Counted from the first letter of the stretch, positions 29,482 through 38,541 are shown. The stretch: DNA of 64,000 bases from Fluviicoccus sp. (GCF_030646115.1 NZ_JAUSMX010000012.1:122686-186685), one strand, 5' to 3'. Made by a program: numbers and translations. Notes: generated by a model not told the origin, from the letters alone.

Positions 29482-30639
29482 ATGAATATCGCCCTTGATC
29501 CGCTCCGCCTGCTGCTGGACCGCAGCCAGCGCGACCTGCCGCTGGTGCCGCGGCCCTTTACCGAAATGGCCCGGCAACTGGCCGTCGAGCCCGGGGGCGA
29601 CTGGACGGAAAGCGGCGTGCTGGCGCTGTTCCGTCAGGCGCGGGACAACGGTTCACTGTCGCGGCTGGGGCCGGTGTTTGCCCCGCACGGCATCGGCGCC
29701 AGCACCTTGGCGGCGCTGGCCGTGCCGGAGGCCGACTTGCCCGCCGTGGTCGAGTGGATCAACGCGCTGCCGCAGGTGAACCACAATTACCGACGCAGCC
29801 ACGCCTGCAACCTGTGGTTCGTGGTCACCGGCCGCGACGAGGCCGACGTGCAGGCGACGCTGGCCGCCATCCGCGCCGCCTGGCCGGAGCTGCTGCTGCT
29901 CGACCTGCCGCTGGTCAACGCCTACTACATTGACCTCGGTTTCGGCCTTGACGACAACGCGCACAAGCCCTTGTGCGGCGTTGCCCGCGCCGAGCGCCGC
30001 CACCGGCTGACCCCGCGCGAATGGGCGCTGGTCGCCCTGATCCAGGACGGCCTACCGCTGGTGGAAACGCCCTTTGCGGCGTTGGCCCGCGACTGGGGCG
30101 GCAGCGAGGCCGAGGTCATCGCCACGCTGGCGCGCTGGCGGGACGACGGCATCGTCAAGCGCTACGGCGCGGTGGTGCGGCACCGGGAACTGGGCTATCG
30201 AGCCAACGTCATGTGCGTCTTCGACATTCCCCCCAACCAACTGGATGACTTGGCCGCAAAGCTGGCCGCCGCGCCGGAAGTGCGGTTGTGTTATGAGCGC
30301 CCGCGTCGCGGCGAGGCCTGGCCCTATAACCTGTTCTGCATGGTGCATGGCAAGGACCGGGATAGCGTGCTGGCCATGGTGGAAGGGCTGGTGGAGCGGC
30401 TGGGGTTGAAGGAATTCCGCCGGGATGTGCTGATCGGGGAGCAACGGTACAAGCAGCGGGGGGCGTGGTATGCGGCTCCGGCGGTGGCAACTCCCTCTCC
30501 CCTTGTGGGAGAGGGCCGGGGAGAGGGGTGCGGAAAGCAGTCCGAACACACCATCAGTTCATGTCCCACCGCCGTACCCCTCTCCCTAACCCTCTCCCAC
30601 AAGGGGAGAGGGGACTACAGCGGGGAGGCTCGGGCATGA
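29482..30639 (+). CDS. nirDL: Siroheme decarboxylase NirDL (fused) with repeat-encoded tail
   Basis: The 385-residue protein contains two tandem AsnC/Lrp-like modules. The NirD-type half carries NHNYRRSHACNLWFVVTGRDE, and the NirL-type half, from about residue 170, carries CYERPRRGEAWPYNLFCMVHGKDRD. With NirG and NirH it decarboxylates siroheme to 12,18-didecarboxysiroheme. GGAGGG lies upstream of the ATG. Homologous sequence ends near residue 335 (KQRGAWYAAP); the last 50 residues are translated from a family C repeat. The stop overlaps the nirG start (ATGA). Confidence 0.92.
   Translation: MNIALDPLRLLLDRSQRDLPLVPRPFTEMARQLAVEPGGDWTESGVLALFRQARDNGSLSRLGPVFAPHGIGASTLAALAVPEADLPAVVEWINALPQVNHNYRRSHACNLWFVVTGRDEADVQATLAAIRAAWPELLLLDLPLVNAYYIDLGFGLDDNAHKPLCGVARAERRHRLTPREWALVALIQDGLPLVETPFAALARDWGGSEAEVIATLARWRDDGIVKRYGAVVRHRELGYRANVMCVFDIPPNQLDDLAAKLAAAPEVRLCYERPRRGEAWPYNLFCMVHGKDRDSVLAMVEGLVERLGLKEFRRDVLIGEQRYKQRGAWYAAPAVATPSPLVGEGRGEGCGKQSEHTISSCPTAVPLSLTLSHKGRGDYSGEARA
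30489..30613. repeat. Dispersed inverted-repeat element, family C, copy 2, inside nirDL
   Basis: It begins AACTCCCTCTCCCCTTGTGG and ends CACAAGGGGAGAGGGG. The outer arms are nearly identical to the 21365-21490 copy and the centre is diverged. It occupies the 3' end of the nirDL reading frame, and the nirG ribosome-binding site GGGGAGG follows 9 bp after it. Confidence 0.92.
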
Positions 30640-31100
30640 CTTCCGCCGAAACCCTCCTCACGCCCACCGACCGCGCGCTGATCAACCGCCTGCAGCGCGG
30701 CCTGCCGATCGTGCCGCAGCCCTATGCCGCCGTCGCCGCCGAACTCGGCCTGACCGAAGCCGATTTGCTGGCCCGCCTGCAACACCTGCTCGACACCGGC
30801 ATCCTCTCCCGCTTCGGCCCGATGTTCCAGATTGAACGCGCGGGCGGACGCTTCACACTGGCCGCCATCGCCGTGCCGCCGGAACGCTTTGAGGAAGTGG
30901 CCGCCGTCGTCAACGCCTTCCCGGAAGTAGCGCACAATTACCAGCGCACGCACGCGCTGAACATGTGGTTCGTGGTCGCCACCGCCACCCCCGAACAATG
31001 CGCCGACACCCTGCGCCGCATCGAGGCCGCCACCGGCCTGCCGGTGCGCGACATGCCCAAGGAACGCGAGTTCCGGGTGCACCTGTATTTCGAGGCCTGA
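30636..31100 (+). CDS. nirG: Siroheme decarboxylase subunit NirG
   Basis: The 154-residue AsnC/Lrp-like protein has an N-terminal winged helix (LTPTDRALINRLQRGLPIVPQPY) and the conserved HNYQRTHALNMWFVVATATPEQ segment, whose histidine is important in siroheme decarboxylases. It works with NirDL and NirH. GGGGAGG lies 8 bp upstream of the ATG, and ATGA couples it to nirDL. Confidence 0.9.
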   Translation: MTSAETLLTPTDRALINRLQRGLPIVPQPYAAVAAELGLTEADLLARLQHLLDTGILSRFGPMFQIERAGGRFTLAAIAVPPERFEEVAAVVNAFPEVAHNYQRTHALNMWFVVATATPEQCADTLRRIEAATGLPVRDMPKEREFRVHLYFEA

Positions 31101-31102
31101 CC

Positions 31103-31588
31103 ATGACCCCTGTCCTCGATGACCTCGACCGCGCGCTGATGCGCGCCACCCAGACCGGCCTGCCGCTGGTGTCGGAACCGTTCAGGGCGCTGGCCGAACA
31201 GCTGGGCACCAGTGAGGACGACATCCTCGCCCGCTTCCGCCGCTGGGACGATAACGGCGTGTTGCGCCGCATTGCCGCCGTGCCCAACCATTACGCGCTA
31301 GGCTATGTCCACAACGGCATGACGGTGTGGAATGTTGCGGATGACCGCGTCGATGAGCTGGGCGAAAAAGTGGCGGCGCTGGGCTTCGTCAGCCACTGCT
31401 ACCGCCGTCCGCGCCATCTGCCGGACTGGCCCTACAACCTCTTTGCCATGGTGCACGGCCGCGACCGCGCCGACACCGACGCGCAGGTCGCCGCCATTGC
31501 CGCCGTGCTGGGCGACGCCTGCCGCGCCCGCGACGTGCTGTGGAGCACGCGCATCCTCAAGAAAACCGGCCTCAGAATCAGCGAGTAA
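31103..31588 (+). CDS. nirH: Siroheme decarboxylase subunit NirH
   Basis: The 161-residue AsnC/Lrp-like protein begins MTPVLDDLDRALM and includes CYRRPRHLPDWPYNLFAMVHGRDR, the NirL/NirH-type active-site segment. It completes the NirDL-G-H set. It starts 2 bp after the nirG stop codon and is followed 6 bp later by nirJ. Confidence 0.9.
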   Translation: MTPVLDDLDRALMRATQTGLPLVSEPFRALAEQLGTSEDDILARFRRWDDNGVLRRIAAVPNHYALGYVHNGMTVWNVADDRVDELGEKVAALGFVSHCYRRPRHLPDWPYNLFAMVHGRDRADTDAQVAAIAAVLGDACRARDVLWSTRILKKTGLRISE

Positions 31589-31594
31589 AACATC

Positions 31595-32767
31595 ATGTTC
31601 CGGATGACCCAGTTTATGCAGGAACTGATCACGCCCACCCCGGTCGGCCCACGCCGCAACCCGCCCGGCCCGGTGGTGATCTGGAACCTGATCCGCCGGT
31701 GCAACCTGACGTGCAAGCATTGCTATTCCATCTCCGCCGACATCGACTTCCCCAACGAGTTGACCACCCCGGAAATCTTCACGGTGATGGACGACCTGAA
31801 GCAGTTCCGCGTCCCGGCGCTGATCCTCTCCGGCGGCGAACCGCTGCTGCGCCCGGACATCTTCGACATTGCCGCTCGAGCCAAGACGCTGGGTTTCTAT
31901 ATCGGCCTGTCCAGCAACGGCACGCTGATTGACGACAGCAATATCGACGCCATCGCCGCCGCCGGGTTTGATTATGTCGGCGTCAGCCTCGACGGCATTG
32001 GCGAAACCCATGACAAATTCCGCCGGAAAGAAGGTGCCTTCGAAGCTTCGATGCGCGGCATCCGCCTCTGCCACGAACGCGGCATCAAGGTCGGCCTGCG
32101 CTTCACCATGACCCAGGACAACAACCGCGAACTGCCGCAGATGCTGGACCTGCTGGAGTGCGAGGACGTCGACAAGTTCTACTTCTCGCACCTGAATTAC
32201 GCCGGCCGCGGCCACCGCAACCGCAAGCACGACACCGTGCACCGCCAGACCCGCGAGGCGATGGACCTGCTGATGGAACGCTGCTGGGACATGGTGCAGC
32301 GCGGCACGCCGAAGGAATTCGTAACCGGCAACAACGACGCCGACGGCCCGTACCTGCTGCAGTGGGTGGAGCGGAATTTCCCCGAGAAGGCGGAGCACAT
32401 TCGCGGCAAGCTGGTGCAGTGGGGCGGCAATGCCTCCGGGGTGAACATCGCCAACATCGACAATACCGGCGTGGTCCATCCCGACACCATGTGGTGGCAT
32501 TACCCGCTGGGCAATGTGCGCGAGCGGCCGTTTTCGGAAATCTGGAAAGACACCTCCGACCCGGTGATGGCCGGGCTGAAGCAGCATCCGCGCCCGGTGA
32601 CGGGACGTTGCGGCGAATGCAAGCATCTGGCGATCTGCAACGGCAATACCCGCGTGCGGGCGATGCAGACCACCGGCGATGTCTGGGCGGAAGATCCGGC
32701 GTGTTATCTGGGGGATGCGGAGATCGGGGTGGCGGGGCAGGGGATTGGGGTGGTGGAGGTGGTGTGA
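31595..32767 (+). CDS. nirJ: Radical SAM heme d1 synthase NirJ
   Basis: The 390-residue radical SAM enzyme has the cluster motif CNLTCKHC at residues 36-43, followed by SGGEPLLRPDI. The C-terminal SPASM-like region has CGECKHLAICNG and a further Cys in DPACYLGD. NirJ converts didecarboxysiroheme to the dioxo precursor of heme d1 by removing two propionates. It ends the compact nirS-J run; nirN follows after a family B repeat. Confidence 0.95.
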   Translation: MFRMTQFMQELITPTPVGPRRNPPGPVVIWNLIRRCNLTCKHCYSISADIDFPNELTTPEIFTVMDDLKQFRVPALILSGGEPLLRPDIFDIAARAKTLGFYIGLSSNGTLIDDSNIDAIAAAGFDYVGVSLDGIGETHDKFRRKEGAFEASMRGIRLCHERGIKVGLRFTMTQDNNRELPQMLDLLECEDVDKFYFSHLNYAGRGHRNRKHDTVHRQTREAMDLLMERCWDMVQRGTPKEFVTGNNDADGPYLLQWVERNFPEKAEHIRGKLVQWGGNASGVNIANIDNTGVVHPDTMWWHYPLGNVRERPFSEIWKDTSDPVMAGLKQHPRPVTGRCGECKHLAICNGNTRVRAMQTTGDVWAEDPACYLGDAEIGVAGQGIGVVEVV

Positions 32768-32782
32768 CCGCCGTGGAATTCC

Positions 32783-32853
32783 TGTAGGTAGGGCTTCAGT
32801 CCGACAACACTCTCCGATCGAAGGGCGGTTGTCGGGCTGAAGCCCGACCTACA
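32783..32853. repeat. Dispersed palindromic element, family B, copy 2
   Basis: TGTAGGTAGGGCTTCAGTCC at the left and GGGCTGAAGCCCGACCTACA at the right form long inverted arms around CACTCTCCGATCGAAGGGCGG. It fills the gap between nirJ and nirN. Its stem could act as a transcription terminator or mRNA end. Confidence 0.85.
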
Positions 32854-32881
32854 TTGGTGTGTATCGATAAAGGCATCAAAA

Positions 32882-34477
32882 ATGCATAAAATAGCTGTAA
32901 ATATATCCTATCTTGCCGTCATCATCCTGTTTTTAGCCATTACCCCGGCCTGGGCCGCCGACCCCGCACCCGCCGCTGCACCCCCACCCACCCCCAGCGC
33001 CCCCGCCCTCTACCAGACCCACTGCTCCTCTTGCCACGGCGACGACCGCTTCGGCCTGATGGGTCCGGCCCTCCTTCCGGAAAACCTCGAACGCCTGAAG
33101 CGAAAGGACGCCGTGTCCACCATCCGTGACGGCCGCCTCGCCACGCAGATGCCGTCCTTCGCCGACAAGCTGACCGACGCCGACATCAACGCCTTGGTCG
33201 ACTTCATCTACACCCCGCCCGCCAAGCCGCCCCGGTGGACGGATCAGGACATCACCGCCTCCCGCATCGTCAATGCCGAGGCCCTGAAACTGCCTGCCAA
33301 GCCCGTCTTCAGCGCCGACCCGAAAAACCTGTTTCTCGTGGTCGAGGCCGGGGATCACCATGTCTCCATCCTCGACGGCGACAAGCTGGAGCCGATCCAC
33401 CGTTTCGCCAGCCGCTACGCGCTGCACGGCGGCCCCAAGTTCACGGCGGACGGCCGCTTTGTCTACTTCGCCTCCCGCGACGGCTGGATCACCAAGTACG
33501 ACCTGTGGAACCTGACGGTGGTGGCTGAAGTGCGAGCCGGTATCAACACCCGCAATCTGGCGGTGTCCAGCGACGGTAAGTGGGTGATGGTAGGCAACTA
33601 CTTGCCGAGGACGCTGGTGCTGCTGGATGCCAAGGATCTGGCGCTGAAGCGGATCTATGACGTGAAGGACGAGGCGGGAACGCCGTCGCGGGTGTCCGCC
33701 GTCTATGACGCCGCGCCGCGAAAGAGTTTTGTGGTGGCGCTGAAAGATGTGCCGCAGATCTGGGAAATTTCCTACGACCCCAAGGCCGAGCCCGTCTACA
33801 AGGGTTATGTGCATGACTACAAGATGGGCGAGGGCATCGCCGCACCTGGCCAGTTCACCCCGCGCGTGACCCAACTGGACACGGTGCTGGATGACTTCTA
33901 CTTTGATCCGTCCTACGACCGGGTGATGGGGGCCTCGCGTGACGGCAAGGCGGAGGTGATCGACCTGCGCGTGCGCCGCAAGATTGCCGATCTCGACCTC
34001 GGCGGCATGCCGCATCTGGGTTCCGGCATCACCTTCGATTGGCAGGGGCATCCGGTCATGGCCACCACCGACCTCAAGGCGGCTAAAGTGACGGTGATCG
34101 ACATGCAGGACTGGAAGAAGGTGGCCGAAATCCCGGTCAACGGCACCGGTTTCTTCCTGCGCAGCCACGATGCCACGCCCTACATGTGGGTGGATTCGAT
34201 GATGGACCCGAAGTTCCGCGATACGCTGCAGATCATCGACAAGACGACGCTGAAGGTGGTGGGCAGCGTCACGCCCGCGCCGGGCAAGACCAGCGCGCAT
34301 GTGGAATTCACCCGTGACGGCAAGTTTGCGCTGGTCAGCCTGTCGGAGAAGGACGGCGCGATCGTGGTCTATGACGCCGCGACCTTCAAGGAAGTGAAGC
34401 GCCTGCCGATGGTGAAGCCGGTGGGGAAATACAATGTGTGGAACAAGACGACCCGGGAGCGGGGGACGAGTCACTGA
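32882..34477 (+). CDS. nirN: NirN, dihydro-heme d1 dehydrogenase
   Basis: The 531-residue protein has an N-terminal export signal (residues 1-25), a Pro/Ala-rich spacer, a cytochrome c domain with CSSCH at 48-52, and a NirS-like d1 propeller. It is distinguished from NirS by overall divergence and by a shorter N-terminus. NirN introduces the acrylate double bond in the last step of heme d1 synthesis and hands heme d1 to NirS. It is separated from nirJ by a repeat, so it may have a weaker or separate promoter; no FNR box is visible in the gap. Confidence 0.92.
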   Translation: MHKIAVNISYLAVIILFLAITPAWAADPAPAAAPPPTPSAPALYQTHCSSCHGDDRFGLMGPALLPENLERLKRKDAVSTIRDGRLATQMPSFADKLTDADINALVDFIYTPPAKPPRWTDQDITASRIVNAEALKLPAKPVFSADPKNLFLVVEAGDHHVSILDGDKLEPIHRFASRYALHGGPKFTADGRFVYFASRDGWITKYDLWNLTVVAEVRAGINTRNLAVSSDGKWVMVGNYLPRTLVLLDAKDLALKRIYDVKDEAGTPSRVSAVYDAAPRKSFVVALKDVPQIWEISYDPKAEPVYKGYVHDYKMGEGIAAPGQFTPRVTQLDTVLDDFYFDPSYDRVMGASRDGKAEVIDLRVRRKIADLDLGGMPHLGSGITFDWQGHPVMATTDLKAAKVTVIDMQDWKKVAEIPVNGTGFFLRSHDATPYMWVDSMMDPKFRDTLQIIDKTTLKVVGSVTPAPGKTSAHVEFTRDGKFALVSLSEKDGAIVVYDAATFKEVKRLPMVKPVGKYNVWNKTTRERGTSH

Positions 34478-34499
34478 CGGCCATCCCGTCCCCCTGTAG

Positions 34500-34518
34500 G
34501 GGCGCATAGCATGCGCCC
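34500..34518. terminator. Hairpin after nirN
   Basis: GGGCGCAT, AGC, ATGCGCCC is a perfect 8-bp stem with a 3-nt loop, 23 bp after the nirN stop codon. There is no long T tract, so it may be a weak terminator or an mRNA 3' stabiliser. Confidence 0.5.
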
Positions 34519-34545
34519 TCGTGAACGGATACAACGGTTTTAGAA

Positions 34546-34616
34546 TGTAGGTCGGGCTTCAGCCCGACAACCACTCTCCGTGCGAAGGGGGGTGTCGGGC
34601 TGAAGCCCGACCTACA
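34546..34616. repeat. Dispersed palindromic element, family B, copy 3
   Basis: TGTAGGTCGGGCTTCAGCCC and its inverted arm GGGCTGAAGCCCGACCTACA surround a GAAGGGGGG-containing centre. With copy 2 it brackets nirN. It lies between the convergent nirN and AttH-like genes. Confidence 0.88.
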
Positions 34617-34621
34617 GTTGG

Positions 34622-36034
34622 CTAAACCGCCACCACCACCCCATGATCCTTCCTGTCCGTCAGAATCTCAAATGCCGCCCCGTGCGCACTATGCAACTCC
34701 CGCACGCGCCCGCCTTCCGTAATCTTCACCGTGCAGCGCGCAATCTTGCTGTTCAGGCAGGTCTTGCTGCCCTTGGGCGGGTTGAAATAGGTCAGTGCCG
34801 TGAAGTGCGCCGCCGGGGCGTGGATGTGCACCTCAATGCGCGTATCGGCATCGCCGGTTTCCAGCGTCCAGTCAAAGAAGTCGTATTGGCCTTTGGCCTT
34901 CACCGATTGCTTGATGCTGTTGAAGCGGTATTCCTTGCCATCCACCCGCAGCGTCAGCAGCGTCATCCACGGCGTGTGCAGCGGTCCCAGCTTCACGCGC
35001 GCGGTGGCGCATTCCAGAAAGGCGTCCGGGGCGTCGTCGAAGCCCGCGACCTGACCCCAGGCGTATTGATCCGTGTGCTTGCTGCCCCAGTTGTGGCTTT
35101 CGCTGCCGTGCCAGTTGTGCAGTGCGTGCAGTTCGCCGTCCACCGTGAAGCTGCCCTGAAAGCGCAACGACGGACGGCTGATCACCGACTTCGCCTTGGG
35201 GAACGACCCGGCGTAGAGGTTTGCCGGCAGGAACAGCAGCGGCTTGGCGTCGCCCTCGAAATCCAGATGCCAGTCCAGCGTGTGGCCGTTGAGGCTGGCG
35301 GTGCCTTCCAGATGCTGCCCGGCCAGCGTGGCGGTAGGCAGCCGCACTTCGCGGGTGTCGTGGCGGAACAGGCAGTCGGCCAGCGGGAATTCCTGCTTCA
35401 CGGCGGTGGTGGTGTTCTTTTCGCCGTCAAACCAGATGCCCCACACCTCGCCCAGCGGTGCGCGGTTGTCAGCGGGAATGAACTGGGTGTAGCGCACCCA
35501 GAATGCCAGCGGCCGTGTGGGATGGTTGGCGCGCAGGAACCAGCTTTCGTAATGGCCGCCCTGCCCGGCGTACTGGTTGCCGTAATAGGGAATGCTGCCC
35601 GCCGGGAACACCGGCCCCACCGACTCCAGCCGCAGCGCGGTGAAGGGGAAGGTCAGCATCGGTTCGCGGTAGGTCACTTCCGCCGCGCCGATGGGCGCGC
35701 CGTGCTGATAGACCGTCAGCGGGCAGGTGATCAGCGAGCGCAGCAGGCCGTTCTTGCCATAGGTCTTGTTGCCTTCCACCCGCAGCGGCCCCAGTTCGGG
35801 GTGTTCGAAGTCCAGCCAGTAATGCGGGCCGGTCAGGCGGATGGTCATCTCGCCTTCGCAGGGGTAGTCGTTGCCGTCCAGGCTCAGGGTGCCGGTGAAG
35901 GGGCGCGGCGCGGTCAGCGCGAACATTTTTTCGCCGACGGCGCGGATGCTGAAGGCGAAGGGTTGTTCACGGCCGTCGGCGTCCAGCTTCAGCCAGCCGC
36001 TCATGGTTTCGCGGATAATCAGGGCGGTGGTCAT
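34622..36034 (-). CDS. AttH/CrtC-like lipocalin-fold protein
   Basis: The 470-residue protein has no signal peptide or membrane helix. Its C-terminal half contains the HNWHGSESHNWGSKHTDQYA segment typical of AttH/hydroxyneurosporene-synthase-like proteins, which have two lipocalin-type barrels. Some relatives hydrate carotenoids and many are uncharacterised. Its ATG overlaps the stop codon of the GMC oxidoreductase by 4 bp, so the two are made together and probably act on the same hydrophobic substrate. Confidence 0.72.
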   Translation of the reverse strand: MTTALIIRETMSGWLKLDADGREQPFAFSIRAVGEKMFALTAPRPFTGTLSLDGNDYPCEGEMTIRLTGPHYWLDFEHPELGPLRVEGNKTYGKNGLLRSLITCPLTVYQHGAPIGAAEVTYREPMLTFPFTALRLESVGPVFPAGSIPYYGNQYAGQGGHYESWFLRANHPTRPLAFWVRYTQFIPADNRAPLGEVWGIWFDGEKNTTTAVKQEFPLADCLFRHDTREVRLPTATLAGQHLEGTASLNGHTLDWHLDFEGDAKPLLFLPANLYAGSFPKAKSVISRPSLRFQGSFTVDGELHALHNWHGSESHNWGSKHTDQYAWGQVAGFDDAPDAFLECATARVKLGPLHTPWMTLLTLRVDGKEYRFNSIKQSVKAKGQYDFFDWTLETGDADTRIEVHIHAPAAHFTALTYFNPPKGSKTCLNSKIARCTVKITEGGRVRELHSAHGAAFEILTDRKDHGVVVAV

Positions 36035-37959
36035 GCGGGGGTCTCCTTGAGAATACGGTCGGCCAGGCGCGAGGCGGCGCGTGCGGCCAGGGACATGATG
36101 GTGATTTGCGGGTTGGCCCCCAGACTGGACGGTACCACGCTGCCGTCCATGACGGTGAGCCCCTGCCAGCCGAAAACGCGGTGTTCGCTGTCGCAGACAC
36201 CGTGTTCAATGGTGGCGGCGAGGCGGGCGGTGCCCAGCGGGTGGTAAGCGCTCATGATGAAGTCGGTGGGCTTGAGCTTGCGGCAGAGGAAGGCAGCGAG
36301 TTCTGTTTCGTTGTGCAACACGGTCAGGCGCTGCGGGCCGGGGATGCTGACTTCCACGGCCCCGGCGGCGAAATAGATCTTTGCCAGCGTCTCGATGCCG
36401 CGCAGGAACCGGGAAAAGTCGAGGTCGTTCATGTGGTAGCGGATCAGCGGCGCATCGCGGTGCAGGCCGGCGCGTACGCTGCCGCGACTGGTGTCCTGCA
36501 GCATGAAGCCGAAGTAGGCTGTCTGCTGGTAGCGTTCGGTGTAGCGCACGTAGTCGTCGCCATAGAGGTTGGCCAGCAGCCCGTGCCCGGCGAAGGGAAT
36601 GGTGCCGCCCTCGAACACCAGCCCGTCTTCTGCCAGATCGGACAGTCCGTAGCCCTGCGGGATGGTGCGGCCGTTGCGGAAATCCTGCTGCGGAAACCAG
36701 CCGTTGACCACCCCGGCCGGATGCAGGCTGAGATGCTGCCCCAGATTCGGGTTGTCGACGCCGTTGTCACGGAGGAACAGCGGGGTGTTGAAGGTGCCCA
36801 TGGACACCACCACCTGCGGGGCGTGGATGGTGAGACGCACCGTCATGCCGTGGCGGTTGCGGCCGCGTGCTTCGATGCCGGTGACGGTCTTGCCTTGCCG
36901 CCGCAGTTTTTCCGCCTTGAAGCCGGTGTAGAGGAATGCGCCGCGATTAAGGGCGGCGGGCACATAACTGACGTTGGTGGAGCGCTTGGCGTCGGTGGGG
37001 CAGCCCATCTGGCACAGGCCCTGGCCGTCGCAGCCGGTGGCGTTGCGCTGCAGCGGGTGGAAATGGGTGTAGCCCAGCTTGCGCGCGCCGTCGGCAATCA
37101 CGTCGCCGATGGGGCCGATGTATTTGGCCTCGGCCGTCTGCACGCCCAGCATTTCTTCCACGCGTTCAAACCACAGTTGCATGTCGTCGTCACGCAGGTC
37201 GTGCAGGCCGAATTCCTCTCGCCAGTGCGCCAGCACGCGCGGCGGTGTGCGCAGGCAGGTGCCGGAATTGACGGTGGTGGTGCCGCCCACCGAGCGCCCC
37301 ACCGGCACCGGAATCATCACGTTGCCGGTGGCGACGGTGGCACCCATCCGGTAGAGCTTGGGCAGCACCGTCATCAGGTCGCCATCGAAATCGCGGCGGT
37401 CGTGATAATCGCCTTCTTCCAGCATAACCACCGCCAGCCCGCGGCTGGCCAGTTCATAGGCCGCCGCCGCGCCGCCCGCGCCGGTACCGATCACCACCAC
37501 GTCCGCTTCCAGCGTTAAGTCTTCCGTCCTGTCCGCCGCCGCCGTCACCTGCGACTGCCAGCGGAAGCGTTCCACCTGGCTGGGGGTCTCCAGTCGCAAA
37601 CGGCTGCCAGCCGCCTGTTGCTGGGTTTCATCCAGCAGGTAGGCCAGCTTGAAGGGCAGGGTGGCGGCACGCAGCAGCGGGTTTTCCAGCGCATGCCCGG
37701 CCACGGTTTGCAGGAATTCGCGGCGCTGATGGACGGTGGCTTTGTGGAAGGGGCGGAAGTGGAACAGTCGGTAACGGGTGTCCAGCCAGCGCAGGCCGGT
37801 GATCAGGCCGTGCCGCAGCCATGGGCGCTGTCCGGCCTCCGTCTCGACACGGCGGGTGATGGCGTCGCGGTCGCCGGCCGGGGCATGCCGGCCGGCCGGG
37901 AACAGGGCTTCGCTCAGCGCCAGGGCGGTGGCGTGGTGGGGAAAGACAGCGTCGGTCAT
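36031..37959 (-). CDS. GMC-family FAD oxidoreductase
   Basis: The 642-residue flavoprotein has an N-terminal extension of about 150 residues with a helical pattern. It then has the FAD motif VVIGTGAGGAAAAYELASRG, the GMC segment GRSVGGTTTVNSGTCLRTPP, the cysteine cluster CDGQGLCQMGCPTDAKRS, and the C-terminal HPLGTARL and VMDGSVVPSSLGANPQITIM. This matches long-chain alcohol or sterol oxidase/dehydrogenase relatives. It should oxidise an alcohol on a hydrophobic substrate. The ATG at 37959 is preferred over an upstream non-ATG start. Confidence 0.88.
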   Translation of the reverse strand: MTDAVFPHHATALALSEALFPAGRHAPAGDRDAITRRVETEAGQRPWLRHGLITGLRWLDTRYRLFHFRPFHKATVHQRREFLQTVAGHALENPLLRAATLPFKLAYLLDETQQQAAGSRLRLETPSQVERFRWQSQVTAAADRTEDLTLEADVVVIGTGAGGAAAAYELASRGLAVVMLEEGDYHDRRDFDGDLMTVLPKLYRMGATVATGNVMIPVPVGRSVGGTTTVNSGTCLRTPPRVLAHWREEFGLHDLRDDDMQLWFERVEEMLGVQTAEAKYIGPIGDVIADGARKLGYTHFHPLQRNATGCDGQGLCQMGCPTDAKRSTNVSYVPAALNRGAFLYTGFKAEKLRRQGKTVTGIEARGRNRHGMTVRLTIHAPQVVVSMGTFNTPLFLRDNGVDNPNLGQHLSLHPAGVVNGWFPQQDFRNGRTIPQGYGLSDLAEDGLVFEGGTIPFAGHGLLANLYGDDYVRYTERYQQTAYFGFMLQDTSRGSVRAGLHRDAPLIRYHMNDLDFSRFLRGIETLAKIYFAAGAVEVSIPGPQRLTVLHNETELAAFLCRKLKPTDFIMSAYHPLGTARLAATIEHGVCDSEHRVFGWQGLTVMDGSVVPSSLGANPQITIMSLAARAASRLADRILKETPA

Positions 37960-38132
37960 GCGCGCATTCTCGGGCCGGGGCAATCTGGGACGAAAGTACC
38001 AATAGATGTAAGGTTATTACTCCAGTTAGTGAAATTGTGCAAATGACCGGTGTCAAGTTGGCGCGGGAAGTTAAAAAATTGGCGGATTTATGCGCGTAGG
38101 TGGTTGCTGTGTAATTCCCACAGGAAAAATCA

Positions 38133-38153
38133 GCCTTAAGCGCGTCAACGCAC
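38133..38153. promoter_or_regulatory. 21-bp stress-cluster motif, copy 1
   Basis: The motif begins GCCTTAAGCGCGT and ends CGCAC, and lies 95 bp before the start at 38248. A copy with 19 of 21 identical bases lies 92 bp before the BON-protein start at 47259. The matching position relative to two stress transcription units supports a regulatory role, either operator or promoter. Confidence 0.5.
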
Positions 38154-38247
38154 GGAGCGCAAACGCTGGCGGCCATATTGTTTCGGGGTAGTTCAGATTC
38201 CGTCGCTCCGCAATCTCGCGGGCCACGGCATCCACCCAGAGGTCACT

Positions 38248-38541
38248 ATGAACAAGTCCCACGAGCAAGACAAGTCTGCCCCGGCAAAGCCCCAAGAGCC
38301 TGCCAATACCCATGCCGCCAAGCCGGCGGAACCCCAACAGCAGGATGCCGGCAAACACCAGGAACCGGTGAAGGCTGAAGCGGCTACCCATGCCAAGCCG
38401 GAATCGATGCCTCACGCCAAGCCGGAAGCGGCCCGTCATGAACCCACCGTGCCGCCGGTTGCCAAGGAAGGCGTAGCTCCCCACGCACCTGCCGTCCACG
38501 ATCAAGTCAAGCCGGTTGGCCAGGAGCACAAACCATCATGA
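38248..38541 (+). CDS. Low-complexity Ala/Pro/Lys/His-rich protein
   Basis: The 97-residue protein is made mostly of Ala, Pro, Lys, His, Glu and Gln (for example HAKPESMPHAKPEAARHEP). It has no predicted fold, signal or membrane segment and looks intrinsically disordered. It overlaps the CsbD gene by 4 bp (ATGA) and shares its transcript. Hydrophilic disordered proteins next to CsbD are often stress-induced; the function here is unknown. Confidence 0.65.
   Translation: MNKSHEQDKSAPAKPQEPANTHAAKPAEPQQQDAGKHQEPVKAEAATHAKPESMPHAKPEAARHEPTVPPVAKEGVAPHAPAVHDQVKPVGQEHKPS

Noticed and set aside
29482..30639. Separate nirD and nirL genes
   Set aside because: Both modules are in one uninterrupted reading frame with one ribosome-binding site, so it is called a nirDL fusion.
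36106..37518. 470-codon plus-strand reading opposite the GMC gene
   Set aside because: It is the shadow of a gene with strong FAD and GMC motifs.
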